The notes under the pieces: model-generated
Told to the model about the DNA's origin: nothing
Seen by the model: the letters and a program-made list of their open reading frames with translations, nothing else
Databases searched by the model: none
Shown here: one piece after another, positions 36,779 to 46,707 of the stretch
Position numbering within the stretch: position 1 is the first letter of the stretch
Layout of the letters: each line of letters begins with the position of its first letter
Translations under genes and position numbers: made by a program
Origin: Quadrisphaera setariae
GTDB taxonomy: Bacteria > Actinomycetota > Actinomycetes > Actinomycetales > Quadrisphaeraceae
Assembly: GCF_008041935.1 (NCBI RefSeq)
Contig: NZ_VKAC01000002.1
Span: 310,001 to 374,000, forward strand
Direction: 5' to 3'
DNA: 64,000 nucleotides

Positions 36779-37006
36779 GGCTCGATCACCGTGGCCTCCG
36801 GGGTGGTGGGGGGATGGTCAGGGCAGGGGGCATCGCCCACTGGCGGTCACTCACAGTGACGGCGAGCGGGAGCAGGGATGTGCCGCGGGTGCGGCGCGCG
36901 GAGGTGCGACGCGCGGGTGCAGGGGCCCCGCACTCACGCCCGGCGTCGGGGCGAGCGGGGGCCGCGGGTGCTGCTGCCGGAGGACCCGGCGGTCAGCGAC
37001 CTGCGG
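36779..37006 (-). other. metN leader between riboswitch/uORF and start codon
   Basis: 228 nt, very G+C-rich, with several possible hairpins (for example around the GCGCGC and GGGGCCCC runs near 36893-36926). No gene is supported. It probably contains the expression platform that answers the SAM-IV aptamer. Confidence 0.45.
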
Positions 37007-37069
37007 TCAGGCGCGCCGCCAGCGACAGTCGTCGCTGGTCAGACACATCAGTCGGGCGTGCGTGTGCAC
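37007..37069 (-). CDS. Possible 20-codon leader ORF downstream of SAM-IV
   Basis: GTG at 37069 is preceded by GAGGAG with 5-nt spacing and encodes VHTHARLMCLTSDDCRWRRA before TGA. It contains two cysteines. It lies between the aptamer and metN. Cys-containing leader peptides precede sulfur genes in many actinobacteria, so an attenuation role is conceivable, but this peptide does not match a consensus I know well. It may be chance. Confidence 0.3.
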   Translation of the reverse strand: MHTHARLMCLTSDDCRWRRA

Positions 37070-37093
37070 GTCGGCTCCTCGAAGTCGTCGTCC

Positions 37094-37198
37094 TTGCGCG
37101 TGCCGGTGGGCACGCGCCTGGTCTTCACCCGGAGCACCCCATGACGAGCAGGGTTGCCGGCCAGCGAGCCGGGGCTTGGCGCTGGCGCTCATGACCTG
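37094..37198 (-). ncRNA. SAM-IV riboswitch upstream of metNIQ
   Basis: On the minus strand the segment starts GGTCATGAGCGCCAGCG at 37196 and continues with CAAGCCCCGGCTCGCTGGCC, GGCAACCCTGC and GGGGTGCTCCGGGTGA, closing with GACCAGG. This follows the SAM-IV aptamer consensus in order and nearly base for base, including the GGTC/GACC P1 stem. A perfect 9-bp hairpin (37096-37104 with 37109-37117, GGTG loop) follows. SAM binding should lower metNIQ expression when SAM is abundant. Confidence 0.92.
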
Positions 37199-37204
37199 GG
37201 CAGG

Positions 37205-37234
37205 ACCGTAGCGGATCGATCGCTCACGAGTCAA
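37205..37234 (-). promoter_or_regulatory. Sigma-70-type promoter of the metNIQ operon
   Basis: On the minus strand TTGACT (37229-37234) and TACGGT (37205-37210) are separated by 18 bp. Transcription would begin about 37198, right at the 5' edge of the SAM-IV aptamer. Confidence 0.75.
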
Positions 37235-37325
37235 CGCTCTGTCACGAGCAGCGTGGCGGGATCTCCACGTCCGCTGGCAGGGCAGGGCCTGCCGCGGGCG
37301 CCGCTGCGGCCGCTAGCGTCCGCGC

Positions 37326-38075
37326 GTGGAGATGACGCGCGCCGCGGCCCTGGTCGAGCGGGAGGCCGGGCGGCTCGCCGCAGCCCTCCGGCCGGAGGCC
37401 CTCGCCGTCGTCGTCCCCGGCTGTCCGGGGTGGACGGTGGCCGACCTGGCCCGCCACACCGGCGGGGTGCACCGGTGGGCGCGGGCGGCGCTGGCCACCG
37501 CCCCGGACGGCGCCCCCGGTGAGGAGCTCCCGGGGCCGCAGGACGACGACGCCGTTCCCGCGTGGTTCGCCGAGGGCGCCGACGAGCTCGTGGTGGCGCT
37601 GGCCTCGACGTCGCCGGCGGCGCCCTGCTGGACGTTCGCCGCCGCGGAGGCGCCCGCGACCGCGGCCTTCTGGGCGCGGCGCCAGGTGCACGAGACCGCG
37701 CTGCACCGCTGGGACGCCGAGTCGGCGCTCTCGGCCGCTGGCCTGAGCGCTGCGCCCGACCCGGCCGCGTGGGTGGAGGACGACGTCGCCGCGGACGGCG
37801 TGGCGGAGGTCGCCGACGTCATGCTCCCGCGGCAGGTGCGGCTCGGGCGCACCCCGGCGCTCCCGGGGGCGCTCGCGCTGGAGAGCGCCTCGGGGTGCTC
37901 GGTGATCGGCAGGGGAGCCGAGCCGGTGGCGGAGCTGACCGGATCCGCGCCCACGCTGCTGCTCCTGCTGTGGGGGCGCACCACCCTCGACGCCGAGCTG
38001 GCGTCCGGCCGGCTGGCGCTGGCGGGCAGCCGCGAGGCGGCTGACCACCTGCTCTCCGGCGCCCTCACCCCCTGA
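37326..38075 (+). CDS. Mycothiol-dependent maleylpyruvate isomerase-family protein
   Basis: 249 residues. The DinB/MDMPI fold is seen in VVPGCPGWTVADLARHTGG (His near 41), RQVHETALHRWDAE (His near 123 and 127) and a C-terminal domain ending SREAADHLLSGALTP. The three His positions are the usual metal site. Members use mycothiol or are uncharacterised; the substrate is unknown. GTG at 37326 is 6 nt after TAGCGT (37314-37319), a leaderless promoter divergent from metNIQ. Confidence 0.85.
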   Translation: MEMTRAAALVEREAGRLAAALRPEALAVVVPGCPGWTVADLARHTGGVHRWARAALATAPDGAPGEELPGPQDDDAVPAWFAEGADELVVALASTSPAAPCWTFAAAEAPATAAFWARRQVHETALHRWDAESALSAAGLSAAPDPAAWVEDDVAADGVAEVADVMLPRQVRLGRTPALPGALALESASGCSVIGRGAEPVAELTGSAPTLLLLLWGRTTLDAELASGRLALAGSREAADHLLSGALTP

Positions 38076-38089
38076 GCGCCCCACATGTC

Positions 38090-38203
38090 GACCGGCACTG
38101 GCGCGGGGGAGTGCCAGTGGTGGGGCCGTCAGACCGGCACTGGCGCGGGAGAGTGCCGGTGGTGGGGCTGCCTGACCGGCACTGCGGCGGGAGAGTGCCG
38201 GTG
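38090..38203. repeat. Three-copy, 42-bp-period hairpin array
   Basis: ACCGGCACT begins at 38091, 38133 and 38175, exactly 42 bp apart, and each copy is closed by AGTGCC(A/G)GT (38110-38118, 38152-38160, 38194-38202). Each unit is a 9-bp-stem hairpin with a G-rich loop; the separators (GTGGTGGGG...) are also alike. It fills the gap between two convergent genes and probably acts as a tandem terminator. Confidence 0.8.
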
Positions 38204-38214
38204 GTGAGAGGAGG

Positions 38215-38886
38215 TCAGAGGGTGAGCAGGCCCACGTGAGCGGCCAGCGACGGGGCCAGGGCCACCAGCTGCACCGCGTCGACGGTGCACCCGCGCAGCC
38301 CGTCGGCCCCGCGCAGGTCCTCCAGCGTCGCGCCGCGCAGGTCGACGTCGTCGCAGCGCGCTCCCGCCAGGTCGGCATCGGTGAGGTCGCTGCCCGCGAA
38401 CGAGACGCGCCGCAGCTGGGCACCCGTGAGGTCCGCGCCGCGCAGGTCGCACCCGTCGAGCAGCACGTCGGTGAGCTGTGCATCGCGCAGCACCGCTCCG
38501 TCGAGCCGGCAGCGCCGCAGCACCACCCGGTCCAGCCGCGCCCCCACCAGCCGCAGCGCCGACAGCCGAGCGTCGGTCACCTCCACATCGGCCCACTGGG
38601 TGCGCGCGGCGTCGGCCGCGACCGCCGACACGCGCTCCCACCCGCTGCCCGTGACCCGCGCCCCGGCGAGCAGCGCCCCGTCGAGCACGGCGTCCTCCAC
38701 GGACGACTCCAGCACGACCAGCCCCTCCAGCCGCGCCTGCGCCAGCTCCGCGCCGTCGACCAGGGCGCAGTCCCACCGGCCCGACAGCAGCACGGAGCGG
38801 TCGGCGACGTCGAGGTCGGGCAGGACGACGTCGGGCGCGCGCGGCGGCGTCGGCCCCGCGCGGCGCCGAGGTGGCCTACTGGCCAT
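38215..38886 (-). CDS. Pentapeptide-repeat protein
   Basis: About 223 residues from ATG at 38886. The middle and C-terminal parts are A(D/N)LxG-type pentapeptide repeats (LDGCDLRGADLTGAQLRRVS, FAGSDLTDADLAGARCDDVD), predicted to form a right-handed quadrilateral beta-helix. Some relatives mimic DNA and protect gyrase, but most have no known role. It overlaps the end of the FAD oxidoreductase gene by 11 bp and is last in that operon. Confidence 0.85.
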   Translation of the reverse strand: MASRPPRRRAGPTPPRAPDVVLPDLDVADRSVLLSGRWDCALVDGAELAQARLEGLVVLESSVEDAVLDGALLAGARVTGSGWERVSAVAADAARTQWADVEVTDARLSALRLVGARLDRVVLRRCRLDGAVLRDAQLTDVLLDGCDLRGADLTGAQLRRVSFAGSDLTDADLAGARCDDVDLRGATLEDLRGADGLRGCTVDAVQLVALAPSLAAHVGLLTL

Positions 38887-40171
38887 GCTCACCGACTGCG
38901 CCGGAGGTGCTGGCGGGGGAGGTGAAGCAGGGCGGCGGCTCATCGCCGTCAAGGAGCAGCCGCACGGCGGCGCGCCCCGCGACGGCGCCCACGAGGTTGC
39001 CCGTGCCGCAGTAGCCGCCGACCGCGGCCACCTGACCGGCAGCACCGTCGTCGACGAGTCCGCACAGCGCCCGCCCCTGGGCCTCCGGCGCGGTGTACCC
39101 GACGGACGCGCCCCAGCGGTGCGCCACCTCCCTCTCGTGCAGACGCCGGCCCAGCAGCCGCTCGGCGACCCGCTCGACGTGCGCCTGCACGGCCGGCGTC
39201 GGCTCGGTGGAGGTGGTCCACTCCGCTTCCCGGTCGGCGTCGCGGCCGCCACCGACGAGCAGGCGGAGCCCGGCCGGGCCGTCGTCGAGCTGGGCGTAGT
39301 CGTACCCCCACCGCTCGTACACGCCGCAGGGGACGCGCTCGCGGACCCGCGCTGCGTCGTCGCCGTCCAGCGGCGTGGTCGCGAGCATCTGCAGCCGCGC
39401 CGTGCGCACGCGGGGCACGTCGCCGCCCAGCTGGGGGAGGACGACGTCGAGCCGCCCGTCCACGGCCACCAGGACCACGCCAGCGCTCACCGCGCCGTCG
39501 TCGGTCTCGACACGGCCGGGCACGACCAGCCGCACGTGCGTGCGCTCGTGCAGCTGGAGCGGGGTCCCCTGCTCGCCGGCTGCGCGCTGCACGTGCGCGA
39601 GCACCCCGAGGTGGCGGACCACGGGGTTCGCCTGGGCGTCATCAGGCAGGAACAGGCCCTGGCCGTACGGCCCCGAGACCTCCTCGACGGCGATCCTGTG
39701 CTCGCGCAGGGCAGCGGCCTGCGCGGCGCAGTCGGCGAGTTCGCGGGCGCGTTCGCCGTCGTCGACGTGCACCCCGCCGGCCAGCCGCAGCGAGCCGGCG
39801 CGGCGGACCACGCCGTCGGGCAGCACATCGAGGAGGTGGTCGAGCTCGGCGAGGGTCTGGTGGTACAGCCAGGCCGCCGGCTCGGAGCCCCAGTCGCGGA
39901 CGGCGTCGTGGAAGGACGGGGCGGTGCCGCCCAGCAGCAGCCCGCCGTTGCGGCCCGCGGCACCGGCGGCCACGCGGCCGGCGTCGACGCCCACCACGCT
40001 GAGGCCGCGCTCGACGAGCTCCTCGACGGCCGCCAGCCCGGAGCCGCCGAGCCCGACCACGCAGGCGTCGGCGACCGCGTCACCGTCGAGCGGCGGCAGC
40101 CCCGGCCAGGACGCGACGCGGGGGTCGGCGTCCCAGCCGGGGACCGTGAGAGCTGCGGTCAGCTGGCTCAG
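38876..40171 (-). CDS. FAD-dependent (D-amino-acid-oxidase-like) oxidoreductase
   Basis: About 431 residues. The dinucleotide motif [20 protein letters not shown] (near 37) and [13 protein letters not shown] mark the DAO fold; [20 protein letters not shown] near the C-terminus closes the FAD site. The substrate is an amine or amino acid, not specified. The start is uncertain: no ATG, GTG or TTG lies between the glgC stop and the FAD motif. A CTG at 40171 overlapping the glgC stop (CTGA), with GGTGGAG just upstream, is my best guess; a second CTG lies three codons on. Confidence 0.8.
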   Translation of the reverse strand: MSQLTAALTVPGWDADPRVASWPGLPPLDGDAVADACVVGLGGSGLAAVEELVERGLSVVGVDAGRVAAGAAGRNGGLLLGGTAPSFHDAVRDWGSEPAAWLYHQTLAELDHLLDVLPDGVVRRAGSLRLAGGVHVDDGERARELADCAAQAAALREHRIAVEEVSGPYGQGLFLPDDAQANPVVRHLGVLAHVQRAAGEQGTPLQLHERTHVRLVVPGRVETDDGAVSAGVVLVAVDGRLDVVLPQLGGDVPRVRTARLQMLATTPLDGDDAARVRERVPCGVYERWGYDYAQLDDGPAGLRLLVGGGRDADREAEWTTSTEPTPAVQAHVERVAERLLGRRLHEREVAHRWGASVGYTAPEAQGRALCGLVDDGAAGQVAAVGGYCGTGNLVGAVAGRAAVRLLLDGDEPPPCFTSPASTSGAVGEHGQ

Positions 40172-41406
40172 GGCTCCACCGTCTGGTGCTTGCCGACGAT
40201 GGTGATGCCCGACTCGGTCACCGTGAAGCCGCGGGCGCGGTCGCGCTCGGGGTCCACACCGACGGTGGCGCCCTCGGGCACCTCGACGTTCTTGTCGAGG
40301 ATGGCCCGGCGGACCACCGCGTGGCGGCCGACCTTCGCGCCGTCCATGAGCACCGACCTGTCGACCGACGCCCACGAGTGCACGTTCACCCCGGCGGCCA
40401 GCACCGAGTCCTCCACGAGCGCACCGGAGACCACCGATCCCGGACCCACCACCGAGTTGATGGCGTGCCCGATGCGGCCCTGCCAGCCGTGGACGAACTT
40501 GGCCGGCGGCAGCGGCGGCTGCTGGCTGTAGATCGGCCACTCGTAGTTGTAGAGGTTGAACACCGGGTGCACCGAGATGAGGTCCATGTGGGCCTCGTAG
40601 TAGCTGTCCAGCGTCCCCACGTCGCGCCAGTAGTCCTTGTCGCGCGGGGTGGAGCCGGGGACGTCGTTGTCCTTGAAGTCGTACACGCCGGCGCGGCCCT
40701 GCTCCACGAACCACGGGACGATGTCGCCGCCCATGTCGTGGCGCGAGCCCTCGCGGGTGGCGTCCTTCGTGACGGCCTCGGTGAGCGCCTTCGCGTCGAA
40801 GACGTAGTTGCCCATCGACGCGAGCACCTCGCCGGGGGAGTCCGGCAGGCCCTGCGGGTCCTTCGGCTTCTCCAGGAACGCTCGGATCTTGCGCCGGTCG
40901 GACGGGTCGACGTCGATGACGCCGAACTGGTCGGCCAGGGCGATGGGCTGGCGGATGGCCGCGACCGTGGCGGCCGCCCCGGAGGCGATGTGGCTCTCGA
41001 CCATGGCCGAGAAGTCCATCCGGTAGATGTTGTCGGCGCCGACCACCACGACGATGTCGGGACGCTCGTCGTTGATGAGGTTGAGGTTCTGGTAGATCGC
41101 GTCGGCGCTGCCGAGGTACCAGTGCGGACCGCGGCGCTGCTGCGCGGGCACCGGCGTCACGTAGTTGCCGAGCATCGTCGACATGCGCCACGTCATGGTG
41201 ATGTGGCGGTCGAGGCTGTGGCTCTTGTACTGCGTGAGCACCACCGACTTGAGGTAGCGCGAGTTCACGAGGTTGGACAGGGCGAAGTCCACCAGCCGGT
41301 ACGTCCCGCCGAAGGGGACGGCCGGCTTCGCGCGGTCTGCGGTCAGCGGCATGAGCCGCTTCCCCTCGCCGCCGGCCAGGACGATGGCCATCACCTTCGT
41401 TGCCAT
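40168..41406 (-). CDS. glgC: Glucose-1-phosphate adenylyltransferase
   Basis: 412 residues. The nucleotide site [17 protein letters not shown] (12-28), substrate loop [19 protein letters not shown] and the C-terminal left-handed beta-helix ([20 protein letters not shown]) are complete. It makes ADP-glucose for glycogen and maltose-1-phosphate synthesis. ATG at 41406 is 7 nt after TAGGGT. It is divergent from glgA and followed by the FAD oxidoreductase with a CTGA overlap. Confidence 0.97.
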   Translation of the reverse strand: MATKVMAIVLAGGEGKRLMPLTADRAKPAVPFGGTYRLVDFALSNLVNSRYLKSVVLTQYKSHSLDRHITMTWRMSTMLGNYVTPVPAQQRRGPHWYLGSADAIYQNLNLINDERPDIVVVVGADNIYRMDFSAMVESHIASGAAATVAAIRQPIALADQFGVIDVDPSDRRKIRAFLEKPKDPQGLPDSPGEVLASMGNYVFDAKALTEAVTKDATREGSRHDMGGDIVPWFVEQGRAGVYDFKDNDVPGSTPRDKDYWRDVGTLDSYYEAHMDLISVHPVFNLYNYEWPIYSQQPPLPPAKFVHGWQGRIGHAINSVVGPGSVVSGALVEDSVLAAGVNVHSWASVDRSVLMDGAKVGRHAVVRRAILDKNVEVPEGATVGVDPERDRARGFTVTESGITIVGKHQTVEP

Positions 41407-41571
41407 GCGGCAGACCCTAGTGCGCTGGTCACGGCGCGGGCACCCCGGTGTGCGCGATGGCGCGCCGCGTCGTGCGGGGTCCCCCGGACGGCCGTCCGCG
41501 CGAGGGGGGCGGGACGCCTGCGGGACACCTGCCGCGTGCCCCGGGAGGTCGCCAGGGTCTAGGTTCCGCCC

Positions 41572-42831
41572 ATGCGCGTCGACGTCCTCACCCGCGAGTA
41601 CCCGCCGGACATCTACGGCGGCGCGGGGGTGCACGTCGCCGAGCTGGTGCGCGTGCTCCGCCAGCTGCACCCCGACGGCCCCGGGGGTGCGCCGCTCGAC
41701 GTGCGCGTGCGCGCCTGGGGCACCGCCGCGGACCGCCACGAGGCGGGGACGACGAGCCACCCCGAGCTGGCCGAGCTGGACGGCGCCAACGCGGCCCTGC
41801 GGGTGCTGGGCGTGGACCTGTCGATGGCGGCGGCCGTGACCGCCGACGCGGGTGGTGCGGACAGCGCCGGCGGCACCGACCTGGTGCACTCGCACACCTG
41901 GTACGCCAACCTCGCCGGCCACGTCTCCGGCCTGCTGGCCGGGGTCCCCCACGTGGTGACCGCCCACTCCCTCGAGCCGCTGCGCCCCTGGAAGGCCGAG
42001 CAGCTCGGAGGCGGGTACGCGCTGAGCAGCTGGGCGGAGAAGACCGCCTACGAGGGCGCCGCCGCCGTCATCGCCGTCTCCGCCGGGATGCGCGCCGACA
42101 TCCTGCGCTGCTACCCCACCCTCGACCCCGCGCGCGTGCACGTGGTGCACAACGGCATCGACGCCGACGCCTGGAGCCGCGACGACTCGCCCGAGGCCCA
42201 CGACGCCGTGCGCGCCCTCGGGGTCGACCCCGACCAGCCGAGCGTGGTCTTCGTCGGGCGCACCACGCGCCAGAAGGGGCTGCCGCACCTGCTGCGCGCC
42301 GCCGCCCAGCTGCCGCCCGAGGTGCAGCTCGTGCTCGCCGCCGGCGCCCCCGACACCCCCGAGATCGCCGCCGAGGTCGCCGGCCTCGTCGCCGACCTCA
42401 AGGCCACCCGCTCCGGCGTCGTCCTCATCGACAGGATGCTGCCGCGCACCGACGTCGTCCGACTGCTCTCGGCGGCCACGGTGTTCGTGTGCCCGTCCGT
42501 CTACGAGCCGCTCGGCATCGTCAACCTCGAGGCGATGGCCTGCGGCGCGGCCGTGGTCGCCAGCGCCACCGGCGGCATCCCGGAGGTCGTCGCCGACGGC
42601 GAGACCGGCTGGCTCGTGCCCATCGAGCAGGTGCAGGACGGCACCGGCCGACCCATCGACCCGGCGAAGTACGAGGCCGACCTCGCCGCCGCGCTCACGG
42701 CTGCCACCTCCGACCCCGCCGAGGCCCGCCGCCGCGGCGAGGCGGGGCGCCGCCGCGCCGTGGCCGAGTTCGGCTGGGACGCCATCGGCGAGCGCACGCT
42801 CGCCGTCTACCGCGCCGCCCTCGCGGGCTGA
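41572..42831 (+). CDS. glgA: Glycogen / alpha-maltose-1-phosphate synthase (GT4)
   Basis: 419 residues, GT4 family, actinobacterial GlgA/GlgM type. [20 protein letters not shown] (10-29), [31 protein letters not shown] and [18 protein letters not shown] mark donor and acceptor sites. In mycobacteria this enzyme uses ADP-glucose from GlgC to form maltose-1-phosphate. TAGGTT (41560-41565) lies 6 nt before the ATG, a leaderless promoter divergent from glgC. Confidence 0.95.
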   Translation: MRVDVLTREYPPDIYGGAGVHVAELVRVLRQLHPDGPGGAPLDVRVRAWGTAADRHEAGTTSHPELAELDGANAALRVLGVDLSMAAAVTADAGGADSAGGTDLVHSHTWYANLAGHVSGLLAGVPHVVTAHSLEPLRPWKAEQLGGGYALSSWAEKTAYEGAAAVIAVSAGMRADILRCYPTLDPARVHVVHNGIDADAWSRDDSPEAHDAVRALGVDPDQPSVVFVGRTTRQKGLPHLLRAAAQLPPEVQLVLAAGAPDTPEIAAEVAGLVADLKATRSGVVLIDRMLPRTDVVRLLSAATVFVCPSVYEPLGIVNLEAMACGAAVVASATGGIPEVVADGETGWLVPIEQVQDGTGRPIDPAKYEADLAAALTAATSDPAEARRRGEAGRRRAVAEFGWDAIGERTLAVYRAALAG

Positions 42832-42841
42832 CGGCTCCGGT

Positions 42842-42873
42842 CCACCGGCACCGGGCGGTCCCGGTGCCGGTGG
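42842..42873. terminator. Hairpin between glgA and the convergent gene
   Basis: Perfect 14-bp stem, arms 42842-42855 and 42860-42873, tetraloop CGGT, 10 bp after glgA. The arms share the CACCGGCAC core with the array at 38090. Confidence 0.75.
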
Positions 42874-42884
42874 TCGGGCTGGTG

Positions 42885-43748
42885 CTACGGGCGGGGGGCC
42901 GTCCCCGAGAGCTCGGCGGCGGCCGCGTTGACGGCGACGGCGAGCGCCCGGCGGGCCACGCCGTCGACCTCGCGCAGCGAGCGCGCCCGCGCGAGGGCCT
43001 CGCTGCTGGAGACGGCGGCGCCGTCGTCCTCGGTGGCCAGCTCCACGATGGCGCGCACGCGCGCCGCCGAGGCGACCACGCGCACGGCCCGGTCGGGGCA
43101 GCCCGGCGGCAGCTCCGACGTGGCCAGCGCCCCCTCCCGGACGGCGGTGATCCTGTCGGCGGCGTCGTCGCGCCAGCGGGCCACGTCGAGCCCGGCGAGC
43201 ACCCGCGTGGCCTCGGTCAGGCCCGCGCGCAGCGACCTGTCGGCGTCGGCGAGGGTGGTGCCGTCGGGCGCCTTCGGCGACCACGTGGGGAAGACCCGCC
43301 AGGTGACGTCGGCGCCCGGCTCCCACGCGGACCCGAACCAGCTCACCTCCGGCACCAGCCCGACGCGCCCGACGCCGTCGACCAGGAGCAGCTCGTCGTC
43401 GACGAGCACCGCCTCGCCGGCCTCGACGGCCTCGGCGGAGAACCCGGCCGGGCCGGGCAGCCCCGCTGGGTCCCCCGGGGCCGGCAGCGCCACGCGCAGG
43501 CTGCGGGCGCCGGCGGTCGCGAGCCCCGCGAACAGCTGCGCCAGGGCCACGGCCCCGACGTCACCGGGGGCGCTCCCCGAGCTGGTCCGGCCGGCGTCCC
43601 CCCATCCCGGCAGCGGGTCGCCCCCGGTGACGTCGTGGGGCTCGTCGGAGCCGGTGACCGCCGCGATGCCGGTGCCCGGCGCGGCCCGGCCGTTGAGGAC
43701 GGCGGTGCCCCAGGCAGCGAGGCGCGCCGAGCGAGGGAGGTGCAGCAC
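42885..43748 (-). CDS. Conserved actinobacterial protein of unknown function
   Basis: About 287 residues from GTG at 43748, which is 6 nt after TACGGT (43755-43760). The sequence opens [20 protein letters not shown] and has [10 protein letters not shown] and [22 protein letters not shown]-terminal helical region follows. No catalytic motif or membrane segment seen. It is divergent from the ABC ATPase with a 34-bp gap shared by both promoters; conserved pairing with that gene would suggest linked function. Confidence 0.75.
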   Translation of the reverse strand: MLHLPRSARLAAWGTAVLNGRAAPGTGIAAVTGSDEPHDVTGGDPLPGWGDAGRTSSGSAPGDVGAVALAQLFAGLATAGARSLRVALPAPGDPAGLPGPAGFSAEAVEAGEAVLVDDELLLVDGVGRVGLVPEVSWFGSAWEPGADVTWRVFPTWSPKAPDGTTLADADRSLRAGLTEATRVLAGLDVARWRDDAADRITAVREGALATSELPPGCPDRAVRVVASAARVRAIVELATEDDGAAVSSSEALARARSLREVDGVARRALAVAVNAAAAELSGTAPRP

Positions 43749-43782
43749 CGAGACACCGTAGGCGCCGACTAGGGTCGTCGCC

Positions 43783-44568
<786 letters not shown>

Positions 44569-44673
44569 CGGCGGGACGCGGACGAGCCCGGTCGGGCGAC
44601 CCCCGCCGCTCCCAGGTCCCTCACGGGTGACGCCCCCTCGCCGGGTGTCACCCCCTCCGCCTAGGGTCGGTCC

Positions 44674-45171
44674 ATGGCGGCGCTGTGGTGGGTGATCGGG
44701 GCCTTCGTCCTGGCCGGCCTCGAGGTGTTCGCGCTCAACCTCGTCTTCGGCACCCTCGTGGTCGGTGCTCTCGCCGGTGCGCTCGCGGCTCTGCTCGGCG
44801 GTGACTTCACCGTGCAGGCCATCACCGCCAGCGTCGTCTCGCTCGTCGGCCTCGCCGTGGTGCGGCCGGTGCTCGTCAAGCGCTTCAAGGTGGAGGGCCG
44901 CTTCACTGCCACCGGCACCGCGGCGAACGTGGGCCGCGCCGCCCGCGTCGTCGCAGAGGTGACCGAGCTGGGCGGCCGCGTGAAGCTGGCCGGCGAGGAG
45001 TGGTCGGCGCGCACCGACGTCCCCGGCGCCAGCTTCCCCGCGGGGACCACCGTCCGCGTCGTCGCCATCGACGGCGCCACCGCTGTCGTGGCGGCCGCCT
45101 CCGCGTCCCAGACACCCAGCGACCCCGCCGCCGGCTCCGCGCCGTCGGCACCCCGCACCCCGGAGGGCTGA
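44674..45171 (+). CDS. NfeD-family membrane protein
   Basis: 165 residues: three membrane segments (about 1-75) then a C-terminal OB-fold (VEGRFTATGTAANVGRAARV, RVKLAGEEWSAR, GTTVRVVAIDGATAVV). NfeD proteins partner SPFH proteins, and the next gene, 3 nt downstream, is one. TAGGGT lies 6 nt before the ATG (44662-44667). Confidence 0.9.
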   Translation: MAALWWVIGAFVLAGLEVFALNLVFGTLVVGALAGALAALLGGDFTVQAITASVVSLVGLAVVRPVLVKRFKVEGRFTATGTAANVGRAARVVAEVTELGGRVKLAGEEWSARTDVPGASFPAGTTVRVVAIDGATAVVAAASASQTPSDPAAGSAPSAPRTPEG

Positions 45172-45174
45172 CCC

Positions 45175-46335
45175 GTGGACCCCACAGGCTTCCTGCTGAC
45201 CGTCGTCCTCGTCCTGCTGCTGGTCTTCGTGGTCATCACGGTGGTCAGGGCGGTGAGGATCGTGCCCCAGGCGTCCTCGCTCATCGTGGAGCGCCTGGGT
45301 CGGTACTCGCGCACGCTCGAGGCGGGCCTGCACGTGCTGGTCCCCTTCATCGACAGGGTGCGCGCCCGCGTCGACCTGCGCGAGCAGGTGGTGACGTTCC
45401 CGCCGCAGCCGGTGATCACCTCCGACAACCTCGTGGTGAACATCGACACCGTCATCTACTTCCAGCCCACCGACCCGCGGGCGGCGGTCTACGAGATCGC
45501 CAACTACATCCAGGGCATCGAGCAGCTCACCGTCACCACGCTGCGCAACGTCATCGGCTCGCTCGACCTCGAGCAGACGCTCACCAGCCGCGACCAGATC
45601 AACGGCCAGCTGCGCGGCGTGCTCGACGAAGCCACCGGCCGCTGGGGCATCCGCGTCAACCGCGTCGAGCTCAAGGCGATCGACCCGCCGGCGTCCGTGC
45701 AGGACTCCATGGAGCAGCAGATGCGCGCCGAGCGGAACCGCCGCGCGGCCATCCTCACCGCAGAGGGCTCCAAGCAGAGCCAGATCCTCACCGCCGAGGG
45801 CGAGAAGCAGTCCGCCGTGCTGCGTGCCGAGGGCGCGGCCCAGGCCGCGATCCTCAAGGCGCAGGGCGAGGCCCGCGCCATCCAGCAGGTCTTCGACGCG
45901 ATCCACCGCGGCGAGCCCGACCCGGGCCTGCTCGCCTACATGTACCTGCAGACGCTGCCCAAGCTGGCCGAGGGCCAGGGCAACACCACCTGGGTCATCC
46001 CCGCCGAGCTCACCGAGGCGCTGCGCGGCATCGGGTCGGCGCTCGGCGGCCGTGACGGCGCCCCCGACGCCGGATGGGCCGCCCAGGTCCGCCCGAAGCG
46101 CGAGCGTCCTGCCGCCGAGCCGGCAGCTGACGTGTTCGGCGACACCCAGCTCGAGGACCCCACCATCGCGCTGCGCGCCGCCCGCCAGGAGGCTGAGGGG
46201 GCCACGCGCGAGGCCGAGCGCAGCACCCCGGAGACCCGCGGCACCGCTGCGCCGCGCACCGCCCACCAGGCTCCCCAGCCGCCGGCCGCCCCTGAGGCGC
46301 CTTCGCCGCCGGCGCCTCCGAGCGGCGAGCACTGA
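45175..46335 (+). CDS. SPFH/stomatin-like membrane protein (QmcA type)
   Basis: 386 residues. An N-terminal membrane segment (FLLTVVLVLLLVFVVITVV) is followed by the SPFH domain (VPQASSLIVERLGRYSRTLE, ISDNLVVNIDTVIYFQPTDP-like sequence) and a coiled-coil (EQQMRAERNRRAAILTAEGS). The C-terminus is a Pro/Ala/Glu-rich tail (about 290-386). These form membrane microdomain rings, usually with NfeD. A hairpin at 46357-46394 ends the unit. Confidence 0.93.
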   Translation: MDPTGFLLTVVLVLLLVFVVITVVRAVRIVPQASSLIVERLGRYSRTLEAGLHVLVPFIDRVRARVDLREQVVTFPPQPVITSDNLVVNIDTVIYFQPTDPRAAVYEIANYIQGIEQLTVTTLRNVIGSLDLEQTLTSRDQINGQLRGVLDEATGRWGIRVNRVELKAIDPPASVQDSMEQQMRAERNRRAAILTAEGSKQSQILTAEGEKQSAVLRAEGAAQAAILKAQGEARAIQQVFDAIHRGEPDPGLLAYMYLQTLPKLAEGQGNTTWVIPAELTEALRGIGSALGGRDGAPDAGWAAQVRPKRERPAAEPAADVFGDTQLEDPTIALRAARQEAEGATREAERSTPETRGTAAPRTAHQAPQPPAAPEAPSPPAPPSGEH

Positions 46336-46356
46336 CCGGAGGACACGCCGGTCCCA

Positions 46357-46394
46357 GGGCCGAGCGGGCGACCTCGTGGTCACCCGCTCGGCCC
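46357..46394 (+). terminator. Hairpin terminator after the SPFH gene
   Basis: Perfect 12-bp outer stem (46357-46368 with 46383-46394) plus a 4-bp inner stem (GACC/GGTC), 21 bp after the SPFH stop. Confidence 0.75.
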
Positions 46395-46476
46395 CGCACG
46401 TCTTGCGCCAGCCGCTCGTCGTCGGCTCCCTGGTGGACGGGCCGCCTTCCCCTCGGTCCTCCGCCTCCTCGACGGG

Positions 46477-46701
46477 ATGGTCGACGTGAACCCCCTGGTC
46501 TCCCTGGTGCTCCTCGTGACCGGTCTGCGCGCCGGGCGCTCCGCCGCAGCCGCCGCGACCGGTGGCGCGGACCAGCAGGTGCCCGCCCTCGCTTCCGGAG
46601 CCCTCGCTGCGGGCCTGGTGGGCGCCGCGGCGTTCGCGGCCCTGCTGGGCGTCGTCGTCGCCTGCTGCGCGCTCGGGCTGGCGGCGGTCCTGTTCCTCTG
46701 A
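46477..46701 (+). CDS. Small two-segment membrane protein
   Basis: 74 residues from ATG at 46477. It has two hydrophobic stretches (NPLVSLVLLVTGLRAGRSAA and a C-terminal GAAAFAALLGVVVACCALGL) with a polar loop. It has no homology I recognise. It lies 6 nt upstream of the photolyase and could be cotranscribed. G+C-rich DNA gives many open frames, so I am only moderately sure. Confidence 0.5.
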   Translation: MVDVNPLVSLVLLVTGLRAGRSAAAAATGGADQQVPALASGALAAGLVGAAAFAALLGVVVACCALGLAAVLFL

Positions 46702-46707
46702 TCGGCT

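Noticed and set aside
36814-37194. Plus-strand small genes over the metN leader
   Set aside because: They lie antisense to the riboswitch and leader and show no domain or ribosome-binding site.
38090-38203. CRISPR-like regular repeats
   Set aside because: Only three units, no unique spacers, and each unit is itself a hairpin; no cas genes nearby.
46477-46701. Dismissing the 74-residue frame as chance
   Set aside because: Kept at low confidence because it has two membrane-like segments and lies 6 nt before the photolyase gene.
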